Assembly: GCA_034429475.1 (NCBI GenBank)
Contig: DAOUGD010000305.1
Span: forward strand, 1 to 38,706
DNA: 38,706 nucleotides
Direction: 5' to 3'
From: JAKQHY01 sp034429475
GTDB lineage: Bacteria; Chloroflexota; Anaerolineae; B4-G1; SLSP01
Numbering within the stretch: position 1 is the first letter of the stretch; the number at the start of each line of letters is the position of its first letter. The translations under genes were made by a program, and so were the position numbers. Of this stretch, positions 1 through 6,244 are shown piece by piece. The notes below the pieces were generated by a model. That model had not been told where the DNA came from and made no database searches. It saw nothing but the letters and a program-made list of their open reading frames with translations.

Positions 1-140
1 GGCGTGGCGGTGGGGGTAGGCGTGGCGGTGTGGGTGGGCGTGGGCGAAGGGAAGAAGGGTAAGTCCACCGGCAAAGCTTCGGCGTCACAGCCGGTCAGCA
101 GCAATCCTATGAGCACTATGGCAAAGTAGCGTAGTTTCAT
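1..140 (-). CDS. lipoprotein, N-terminal fragment (gene runs off the left edge)
   Basis: Reading leftward from the ATG at 140 gives MKLRYFAIVLIGLLLTGC followed by DAEALPVDLPFF and then a run rich in Thr and Pro. This is a lipoprotein signal peptide: Lys/Arg n-region, hydrophobic core and lipobox L-T-G-C, with Cys18 as the lipidation site. The Thr-Pro stretch looks like the flexible linker that separates the anchor from a folded extracellular domain in many Chloroflexota surface proteins. The G-rich DNA at 1-60 is simply the complement of those Thr/Pro codons. An in-frame ATG at 149 would add three residues; neither start has a clear ribosome-binding site. The functional domain lies outside the window, so no activity can be assigned. 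Confidence 0.7.
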   Translation of the reverse strand, partial: MKLRYFAIVLIGLLLTGCDAEALPVDLPFFPSPTPTHTATPTPTAT

Positions 141-283
141 GGGCGTCATTATGAGGCAAAGTAACCGGCTGTCAACACTTGCTATTTTCTGCAAGTTACT
201 TTATCATAAAAGTAGAGCCTGCTCGAATCTTTTTATGAAAGCTGAGAGAATTTTACGACGAGTCTGGCTTAGGGATGTTCAGT

Positions 284-1099
284 ATGAAATCCATCGCACT
301 CAGTGCAAAATCTATCGTACTCATTTTGTTTCTATTGTCAGTAGCGTTAATTTTGGTTTTCGGGAGAGACAACGATACCCCAATATTGCTCTGGATTGCG
401 GGACGAGAGGATCCGACTTTTGAATACGTCGCTTCAGACTGGTCCAAAAAACCTTATAACATAAGAATGGACGATATGTGGCACTCAGAGGGAATTGGCG
501 CCACAGGGCAGAATTACTATTTCTTTCCTAAACCGGCCACAGGATATAGGTATTCGGAACGCTTCAATCCCCAATCGGATTATTTTCAAGCCTGGTTTGG
601 CGTATATACCATTGAGGATGCGGACAATACTACGTATGCGTTGTCGGACAATGGCATTGACCCCCAGGCGATTTTCGTACTTGCCATTGCCGACCAAAAA
701 GGATGGCTGAAATCGTTTGGATTGCAACAACCTCTTGTCACGTTGGACACCTCGGTTCCGGTGGATGTTTCAGAGATCCAAATAGACGGCAATTTAGGCT
801 GGAAGATCACAGGCAGGTTCAACACCAATATGGATGTTGGTGTGGATAATCCCCGGTGGGGTCTGCCTTCTTTGCTCAAAGCCCCTGCAACCGTGTGGCA
901 TGGACTGGTTGATAGCTATGGCGCCGTGAGCCTGGACGTGGTATTTTATGTCTGGTATGCTTCTGAGAACAAAGAATTAAACGTGATCTATTACAACGGA
1001 GTCGAGTTTGACGATTTAAATGCTTCGCACCATAGCACACTTCCCCTGATTTCAGGGGAGTTAGATGCAATGGCGTCAGGCATCACAGTGCGCAAATAA
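284..1099 (+). CDS. secreted or membrane-anchored protein of unknown function
   Basis: The protein is 271 residues and I do not recognise the family. It opens with MKSIALSAKSIVLILFLL, a short basic region plus a long hydrophobic segment (about residues 8-27) that is either an uncleaved anchor or a signal peptide. The rest is hydrophilic, rich in aromatic residues and Asp/Asn, with several Trp-containing beta-like stretches, as in an extracellular domain. An ATG at 275 is also in frame, but the AGGG at 271-274 sits directly against it and is correctly spaced for the ATG at 284, which I prefer. Base composition is visibly more AT-rich than the genes downstream. It stands alone, with about 100 bp before the next gene. 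Confidence 0.75.
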   Translation: MKSIALSAKSIVLILFLLSVALILVFGRDNDTPILLWIAGREDPTFEYVASDWSKKPYNIRMDDMWHSEGIGATGQNYYFFPKPATGYRYSERFNPQSDYFQAWFGVYTIEDADNTTYALSDNGIDPQAIFVLAIADQKGWLKSFGLQQPLVTLDTSVPVDVSEIQIDGNLGWKITGRFNTNMDVGVDNPRWGLPSLLKAPATVWHGLVDSYGAVSLDVVFYVWYASENKELNVIYYNGVEFDDLNASHHSTLPLISGELDAMASGITVRK

Positions 1100-1198
1100 G
1101 TGATTTTGATCAAGCCGGGATGGATGTGAACCAGGTAAAGCGTACTTGATTGGATAGCCTTTACCCCCCGCTTTGGCAGATATTTCGAAGGAGCCGCG

Positions 1199-2185
1199 AT
1201 GAGTGATTTAACCACAATATATATGGGGCTTACCCTTAAAAACCCTATCGTGCCTTCCGCTTCGCCCCTTTCCTGTAAACTCGATGACATCCAAAAGATG
1301 GCCGACGCCGGGGCAGGGGCCATCGTTCTCTTTTCGTTGTTCGAGGAACAAATTGCAGAGGGCGCCTCTTTGTTGGATGACATTATTGAGGACACGCAGT
1401 ATCGTTACGCCGAGTCCATTGACTTTTTTCCTGAGCTGGGCGCGTACCGCTGCAACGAAACGCAATACCTGGATTTGATCTACAAGGCCAAAGCCGCTGT
1501 AGACGTCCCCATCATCGCCAGTCTGAACGGTCACAGCGAAGGCGGCTGGGTTCGCTACGCCAAACGGTTAGAAGAAGCCGGGGCCGACGCCCTGGAACTC
1601 AACCTCTATTACCTGCCCACCACTCACCGGCTGACCGGCGCGCAAATCGAATCCCTATATTTCTCTGCGCTTCATGATGTGCGCCAGCAAATCTCCATGC
1701 CCATTGCCGTGAAGTTACACCCATTTTTCACCGCCATCCCGCACATGGCCCAAATGTTGGAGTGTGCGGGCGCCAACGGCTTGGTGCTCTTCAACCGCTT
1801 CTACGAACCTGACCTCGACGTCGAAAGCCTGACGTCACAGCGCAGCGTCGTGTTAAGCACTTCCGCCGAAATCCGCCTGCCGTTGCGGTGGGTCGCCATC
1901 CTCTACGGGCAAGTCCGCACTTCCCTGGCCCTCAGCACCGGCGTGCATACGGTAGCGGATGTCATCAAGGCGGTGATGGCCGGGGCGGATGTGGTGAATG
2001 TGTGTTCGGTCCTGTTAGATGAGGGGATCGAAAAACTCGACGGACTGGTGCAGGGCACAGCCGCGTGGCTGGACGAGCACGGTTATGCCGAGCTGGGACA
2101 AATCAGGGGACTGCTGAGTTTGAAGAACAGCACCAGCCCGGCGGCGTTTGAGCGTGCCAGCTATGTCAAACTGATCGGGCAGTAG
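1199..2185 (+). CDS. dihydroorotate dehydrogenase-like FMN protein
   Basis: This 328-residue protein has the TIM-barrel layout of the DHODH superfamily. The N-terminal strand TTIYMGLTLKNPIVPSASPL matches the family's opening. KLHPFFTAIPHMAQ is followed by GANGLVLFNRFYEPD, and a C-terminal phosphate-binding part reads STGVHTVADVIKAVMAGADVV. It belongs to the DHODH-like group often annotated near pyruvate:ferredoxin oxidoreductase genes rather than to classical PyrD, so a role in pyrimidine synthesis should not be assumed. A strong GAAGGAG precedes the ATG. The PduO gene follows after three bases, so the two are probably co-transcribed and translationally coupled. Confidence 0.85.
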   Translation: MSDLTTIYMGLTLKNPIVPSASPLSCKLDDIQKMADAGAGAIVLFSLFEEQIAEGASLLDDIIEDTQYRYAESIDFFPELGAYRCNETQYLDLIYKAKAAVDVPIIASLNGHSEGGWVRYAKRLEEAGADALELNLYYLPTTHRLTGAQIESLYFSALHDVRQQISMPIAVKLHPFFTAIPHMAQMLECAGANGLVLFNRFYEPDLDVESLTSQRSVVLSTSAEIRLPLRWVAILYGQVRTSLALSTGVHTVADVIKAVMAGADVVNVCSVLLDEGIEKLDGLVQGTAAWLDEHGYAELGQIRGLLSLKNSTSPAAFERASYVKLIGQ

Positions 2186-2188
2186 GCC

Positions 2189-2716
2189 ATGCCCGAACCC
2201 TCTTTCTACACCGGCAAGGGCGATACCGGCGACACCGGCCGGTTGGGTGAGTCTGGGCGGCTGCCGAAAAACAGCCTGCTGATGGAAACTCTCGGCGCGG
2301 TGGATGAGGCGACCTGCGCTATTGGCGTAGCACGCACGGTTGTGCAGGCAGAATATCTGTGCCAGGCTCTGCCGACTATCCAGCGTCACCTTTCCCGACT
2401 GATGACGCACCTCTCGGCGGCGCCCCGCATCCGCGCTCGCTACCCCGGTCTGGAGGATGGCGACCTACAATGGTTAGAAAGCCTGATTTCCGAGTTGGAG
2501 CAAGACTTGCCAGCCTTGCACGAATTTGTGCTGCCCGGCGACTCCCCAGCCGGCGCTGCCTGCCATCTGGCGCGCGCTATTGTCCGGCGCGCTGAACGCC
2601 ACCTGGTCGCTCTGATCGCCGCCGAACCCGACATTGACGATGCCAATCTGGCCTACTTGAACCGGCTCTCGTCCTTCCTATTTGTTGCCGCCTTATGCCA
2701 GGATCGAATGATATGA
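2189..2716 (+). CDS. PduO-type ATP:cob(I)alamin adenosyltransferase
   Basis: The 175-residue protein matches the PduO family along its whole length, which is close to the family norm. The N-terminus carries the ATP-binding TGKGDTGDTGRLGESGR stretch, followed by LGAVDEATCAIGVAR (usually YGxVDELNSxLGxAR). The C-terminus has the signature VRRAERHLVAL and LAYLNRLSSFLFVAA. The enzyme transfers the adenosyl group of ATP to cob(I)alamin, making coenzyme B12. It starts three bases after the stop of the DHODH-like gene, an unusual pairing that may link cobalamin activation with a flavin reductant; that link is inference. The N-terminal motif is slightly divergent (LGES where LGGG is common), but core residues look intact. 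Confidence 0.88.
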   Translation: MPEPSFYTGKGDTGDTGRLGESGRLPKNSLLMETLGAVDEATCAIGVARTVVQAEYLCQALPTIQRHLSRLMTHLSAAPRIRARYPGLEDGDLQWLESLISELEQDLPALHEFVLPGDSPAGAACHLARAIVRRAERHLVALIAAEPDIDDANLAYLNRLSSFLFVAALCQDRMI

Positions 2717-2754
2717 CAAAAAACGTTCTTTTAAAGAAGTTTGTCATACAGGTA

Positions 2755-2783
2755 TTGACAAAAGCCCAAAAATGCCTTATAGT
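2755..2783 (+). promoter_or_regulatory. near-consensus sigma70 promoter for a non-coding RNA
   Basis: TTGACA at 2755-2760 and TATAGT at 2778-2783 are separated by exactly 17 bp. The predicted start, about seven bases downstream (2790-2791), coincides with the first bases of the 11-bp terminal helix of the RNA. No open reading frame with a ribosome-binding site follows. Confidence 0.8.
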
Positions 2784-2788
2784 AAAGA

Positions 2789-3044
2789 TAGCCCCAAGAC
2801 AGAAAAAGTCCTTACAGGGGAGACAACAGAAAAATAACCCAAGTTGGTAAGCGGTAAACATCTAACAACAAGTTAGAAAGAAGCCGTAAGTTAGTGAAAA
2901 GGTAGCAATACCAGGAAGCTAACAAACAATACATTGAAAGAGATACTCAATCTATTGCAAACCAAACAAGGGGTCTTCTGCAAGAACAAGCAGAAGTAAG
3001 TAAGTTGTCAAAAGCTGTAAGAGAGCTGAATCTTCTTGGGGCTA
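2789..3044 (+). ncRNA. candidate structured non-coding RNA, about 255 nt, family not recognised
   Basis: Bases 2789-2799 (TAGCCCCAAGA) are the perfect complement of 3034-3044. Three more pairs (2801-2803 with 3031-3033) follow after a bulged C2800, so the 5' and 3' ends close into a helix. Inside are TCTAAC 2861-2866 / GTTAGA 2872-2877; GTTAG 2890-2894 / CTAAC 2919-2923, enclosing GGTA-GCAA-TACC 2901-2912 with a GNRA tetraloop; ATTGA 2933-2937 / TCAAT 2947-2951; and CTTCTGC 2975-2981 / GCAGAAG 2990-2996. AAGGGGT 2968-2974 could alternatively pair with ACCCCTT 3044-3050. A strong promoter and an intrinsic terminator flank it. I see no tmRNA tag or tRNA-like end, no RNase P core, no SRP loop and no 6S layout. 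Confidence 0.65.
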
Positions 3045-3060
3045 CCCCTTTTAAATCGGC

Positions 3061-3096
3061 AAAAGCGAGGAGTGGTTGTCACTCCCCGCTTTTTGT
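3061..3096 (+). terminator. intrinsic terminator after the ncRNA
   Basis: AAAAGCG-A-GGAGTG (3061-3074) pairs with CACTCC-C-CGCTTTT (3080-3093) around the loop GTTGT, with one A-C mismatch, followed by T residues. It closes the ncRNA unit. It may also act on the convergent peptidase gene, whose stop codon is at 3144. Confidence 0.85.
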
Positions 3097-3143
3097 TTGC
3101 AACTTTTCACTGCTGCTTTTGCACAAGGTTGTTGGGATGGCTC

Positions 3144-4508
3144 TCAGTGCACCGATACCGTAAAATCTGGCTGAACGTAGGTCACTCCCCCGCTTTCCAA
3201 CAACTGTTGAGCGGTTTCCCACTCGGCGCCGGCTGCTACGGACAAGAGGTATACACCGTTCCCCAATGACTTTACTTCGGCGGCCTGTTGGCGGCCCATC
3301 AGCGTTGCCGCCGCTTCCTCCGTCGTGAAGCGCACCAGCAGCCGTTGTGCTGCATAGCTGCGTGCATCTGGTTGAATCAGGCTCATCTGGGAGGGCGTTG
3401 CCTGGGGCGTCAGAGCGTCGCGCCCACAGTCTGATTTCTCACTGGCTCCCCGTTGTACGGCCTGCGCTGCGTTCACGCGCCCATATCCGAAAATCGGGTC
3501 CCATCCCTGGTCGCCCAAATCCACCGCCTGGTCAACGAGCGCTGCGGCAACCTGGGTGACGGTGTAGGTCGGATGGGCTGCCTGCACCAGAGAAGCAACG
3601 CCGGCGATGATAGGGGCCGCCATCGAGGTGCCGCTCTTGGTGCTGTAGCTGTTGCCGAGATAGGTGCTGTAAATGGATTTGCCAGGTGCTGCAATGTCTA
3701 CGACGCTTCCGTAATTGCTGAATGAAGCGATAGCATCATTGGCATCGGTGGCTGCGACGGTGAGCACATAAGGACAATTGGCGGGGATGACTCTGCCGGC
3801 GTCGTTGCTATCGTTGCCGGCCGAAACGACGGTCAGAACGTCGTGGTAGTAGGCATATTCTAAGGCTTCCACCAGGGCTGGTAGTTGCGAACACTGGAGG
3901 TCGAATTCTGCGCTGGTGCTCAAGCTCATATTGATGATGTGTGCGCCGTGATCGGTCGCATAGTAGATCGCGGCAATGATGTCGGCGATGGAGCCGCTGC
4001 CTTTGTTGTTCAACACCTTCAACGGCAGGACTTCGGCGCCCCACCCCACGCCGACCACGCCCTGCGCGTTGTTGGTGGCGGCGGCTGCGATTCCGGTGAC
4101 GTGGGTGCCATGCCCATAATCATCCTGCGCGTCATCGTCGTCGTTGACAAAATCCCAGTCAATGTCACTGCGTAGTTTGTCCTTCAGATCGTCGTGTGCA
4201 AGATCGGCGCCGGTGTCCAGAATGGCGATCAGAATCTGGTCGCCGTGAGACTGGTTCCAGGCCGAAAGTATGCCGGCTTTCTGCACGGCCCACTGATTGG
4301 GGTAATAGGGATCGTTGGGATAAGTTGCGAGTGTTGGGGTGTAATTTTTGGCTACCAGTGGTATAAATACCGAAACTGTGGTGGAGGTGATACCTTCGGT
4401 AGAGGCAGGTGAGGGCGATGCTGCGGCGCTGGGTTGCGAAAAGAGGAAGGTCAACAAAACTACGACTGCGCCTGTGAAGGCCATTCCCGCCCATTTGCTC
4501 CCGCTCAT
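3144..4508 (-). CDS. secreted subtilisin-like serine protease (peptidase family S8)
   Basis: The 454-residue protein has a signal peptide (hydrophobic core about residues 9-24, then an Ala-Ser-Pro stretch). The subtilase domain spans about 70-350 with the full catalytic set: Asp98 in ILDTGAD, His133 in YGHGTHVTG, oxyanion Asn232 in SAGNDS and Ser295 in SGTSMAAP. The last 65 residues begin RLLVRFTTEEAAATL and end GGVTYVQPDFTV. This resembles the propeptide/chaperone domain usually found before the catalytic domain, here placed after it. A GTG at 4523 is in frame, but GAGGAG at 4515-4520 lies inside that extension and is well spaced for the ATG at 4508. It is convergent with the ncRNA and divergent from the 4687 gene. 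Confidence 0.9.
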   Translation of the reverse strand: MSGSKWAGMAFTGAVVVLLTFLFSQPSAAASPSPASTEGITSTTVSVFIPLVAKNYTPTLATYPNDPYYPNQWAVQKAGILSAWNQSHGDQILIAILDTGADLAHDDLKDKLRSDIDWDFVNDDDDAQDDYGHGTHVTGIAAAATNNAQGVVGVGWGAEVLPLKVLNNKGSGSIADIIAAIYYATDHGAHIINMSLSTSAEFDLQCSQLPALVEALEYAYYHDVLTVVSAGNDSNDAGRVIPANCPYVLTVAATDANDAIASFSNYGSVVDIAAPGKSIYSTYLGNSYSTKSGTSMAAPIIAGVASLVQAAHPTYTVTQVAAALVDQAVDLGDQGWDPIFGYGRVNAAQAVQRGASEKSDCGRDALTPQATPSQMSLIQPDARSYAAQRLLVRFTTEEAAATLMGRQQAAEVKSLGNGVYLLSVAAGAEWETAQQLLESGGVTYVQPDFTVSVH

Positions 4509-4525
4509 TGGGTTACTCCTCACTG

Positions 4526-4619
4526 AAGGTTAGAAAAAATTTATCCTTTCTAACTAAAGAATAACACAAGGATAGAATTTGGTAAATAGTACCTTCGTAC
4601 TATACCGTTCTCTAACCTT
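4526..4619. promoter_or_regulatory. divergent control region with nested inverted repeats
   Basis: The 178-bp gap between the protease (minus) and the 4687 gene (plus) contains three overlapping symmetries: GTTAGAAA 4529-4536 with TTTCTAAC 4547-4554; AAGGTTAGA 4526-4534 with TCTAACCTT 4611-4619; and ATAGTAC 4586-4592 with GTACTAT 4597-4603 around CTTC. The AAGGTTAGA half-site therefore appears near both ends of the region. These look like operator sites or alternative leader hairpins. No close match to a consensus promoter was found in either direction. Confidence 0.45.
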
Positions 4620-4686
4620 ATATTAAACACACTGAGGAATATGATTTAGCAAACGGGCAGTTTTTTATTTTTCAGGAGGAAAATCT

Positions 4687-5121
4687 ATGGGCTGGATGAT
4701 CTTGATTTTTGTGGGTATCATAGCCGCGTTTACGTGGTTGATGTACTGGGCGAACCGTTGGGCTACACAGTACGTGCAAAAATTCTTAGAGGAACGATTG
4801 GATGCGCTGCGCGAGGTCACTGAAGAGGAAAAAGTTCCGACGGCATGGAGCGCGCCGTTTCAGGCGCGCATTGCTAGGGAACAACAACGCGGCAGCAGCG
4901 CTGCGCGCATCACGCAGATTCAACGGGGGGCGCAAAAGCACTGCCTGCGTCAGATGGACGAACTGATCAAGTACGTCCAGGGTGTAAGATTTGAAGACAC
5001 CCAAAATACGCAGAGGTTGTTATTGGAAAAACTCCGCGAGCAAAAAAACCGTTGGGAAACGGCGACGTGGGAGGCGATGATGGAAATGCACGCGAGCGAA
5101 GAAGAGACGCTAGCAGACTGA
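4687..5121 (+). CDS. small membrane-anchored protein with a charged helical tail, function unknown
   Basis: The 144-residue protein has one N-terminal transmembrane helix (about residues 3-21, WMILIFVGIIAAFTWLMYW). A long hydrophilic segment rich in Glu, Arg and Gln follows, predicted mostly helical (WATQYVQKFLEERLDALREV; later LLLEKLREQKNRWETATWEA). The start is secure: AGGAGGAAAATCT sits just before the ATG. No catalytic motif is visible and I do not recognise the family. It diverges from the protease across a repeat-rich control region, so joint regulation is possible. Confidence 0.75.
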   Translation: MGWMILIFVGIIAAFTWLMYWANRWATQYVQKFLEERLDALREVTEEEKVPTAWSAPFQARIAREQQRGSSAARITQIQRGAQKHCLRQMDELIKYVQGVRFEDTQNTQRLLLEKLREQKNRWETATWEAMMEMHASEEETLAD

Positions 5122-5139
5122 GGTGATTCTGGCTGTATG

Positions 5140-5188
5140 AAACGTAAAACGTGAAACGTGACGTCGTCACGTTTCACGTTTTACGTTT
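5140..5188. repeat. perfect 24-bp palindrome built of 3 + 3 heptamers
   Basis: The left side reads AAACGTA, AAACGTG, AAACGTG (5140-5160). The centre is ACGTCGT (5161-5167). The right side is CACGTTT, CACGTTT, TACGTTT (5168-5188). Every base of the left 24 pairs with the right 24 around the single T at 5164. It lies between two convergent genes whose stop codons are at 5121 and 5191, where its transcript could fold as a hairpin from either strand, but it lacks the T-run of a standard terminator. Confidence 0.9.
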
Positions 5189-5190
5189 TA

Positions 5191-6189
5191 CTACTCCTTC
5201 TTTTCCCCGGGTTGGGCGGCGTCCAGCAATTTCTGCCGTCCGCGCCGATATTCAAGGATGGGGCGATCGCCCTGGATGAGCTTCTCGTCCATCCGCAGGG
5301 CCGAGGGCTTGGGCTGCTGCGTCACCACGACGCGGCGATCCTGGTGGGCCACGTAGACGTTGAACAGCATCGCCAGCGCGTTGACCAGGTCCCGCAGGAT
5401 GGGCGCTTTCAGGAAGCGCTGGTAGAAGCGCAGGTAGAGCAGGGTGTGTTCGTTGTCCACCGGCACAAAAGCGGCCATCACCCGCACCTTGTCGCTGATG
5501 TAATTTTGCCACAGGTTGGGGTAGATGAAGCACAGGTGAACGCGCCCCGGATCGGGGGGCGGCATGTCCTCTGGGCGGCGCGGCGGCGTGCCATCGTCCA
5601 CCCGGTTGTAGACGTAGAAGCAGAAATGCTCCTTTTCGTCCGCCCACTGGACGATGGGGCCGTCCACCAGCGTCTTGTTGCCGCGCCCGATGGTGTTGTA
5701 GTGAACGAACGGCAGGTGAACGACATCGAGCTGGTTTTCGATGACGCGGGAATAGTGAGCATCCCAGGGATCATACGCTCGCCCGTAGGTGAAGCCGTCG
5801 TCCAGGTCATCGAAGAAGCGCGGCGGCGCTAAATTCTCCGGCGGGGTCTCGCCCCACCAGATCCAGATAAAGCCGTGCGCTTCGTAGGTGGGGTAGCTGT
5901 GGACTTTGAAGCGTTCGGGGACCGGCGCGTTTTTCCCGTTGGCCGGAATCCGCACCACGGCGCCTGCCGGGTTGTAGAGGAATCCATGAAACGGGCATTG
6001 CAAACACCCCTCCACTTTCTTCCCCTTGCTGAGTTCGACGCCGCGATGGACGCATTTATCGCGCAGGCAACTGACTTTGCCGGCGTTATCCCGCCAGAAA
6101 ACCAGCTTCTCGCCCATACGAGTGACGCCCACCGGTTCATCTTTCACCTGACCAGAATCCATGACCACGTACCATTGATTGGGTATCAC
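5191..6189 (-). CDS. Rieske [2Fe-2S] oxygenase, alpha-subunit type
   Basis: The 332-residue protein has an N-terminal Rieske domain with the cluster ligands C46-x-H48 (KCVHRG) and C65-x2-H68 (QCPFHG). The C-terminal catalytic domain has the mononuclear-iron motif NQLDVVHLPFVH, in which Asp155, His158 and His163 correspond to the bridging Asp and two iron ligands. This is the layout of aromatic-ring hydroxylating and demethylating oxygenases such as the PaO/VanA type; the substrate cannot be read from sequence. A GTG at 6201 is in frame, but GGAGG lies immediately after it and is spaced five bases from the GTG at 6189, which I take as the start. No reductase or ferredoxin partner gene is adjacent. 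Confidence 0.88.
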   Translation of the reverse strand: MIPNQWYVVMDSGQVKDEPVGVTRMGEKLVFWRDNAGKVSCLRDKCVHRGVELSKGKKVEGCLQCPFHGFLYNPAGAVVRIPANGKNAPVPERFKVHSYPTYEAHGFIWIWWGETPPENLAPPRFFDDLDDGFTYGRAYDPWDAHYSRVIENQLDVVHLPFVHYNTIGRGNKTLVDGPIVQWADEKEHFCFYVYNRVDDGTPPRRPEDMPPPDPGRVHLCFIYPNLWQNYISDKVRVMAAFVPVDNEHTLLYLRFYQRFLKAPILRDLVNALAMLFNVYVAHQDRRVVVTQQPKPSALRMDEKLIQGDRPILEYRRGRQKLLDAAQPGEKKE

Positions 6190-6244
6190 AAGAACCTCCA
6201 CAAATATAACAGGATTTACGGAATGTTAGGATCAACTATTCAAT

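Noticed and set aside
1..60. G-rich repeat resembling a telomere-like or minisatellite array
   Set aside because: It is the complement of Thr/Pro codons in a lipoprotein linker, so the periodicity is explained by coding.
2789..3044. Assignment of the RNA to tmRNA, RNase P, SRP RNA or 6S RNA
   Set aside because: No tRNA-like 3' end or tag ORF, no conserved RNase P core sequences, no SRP GGAAGGAAGCAGCC-type loop, and too many internal hairpins for the usual 6S shape.
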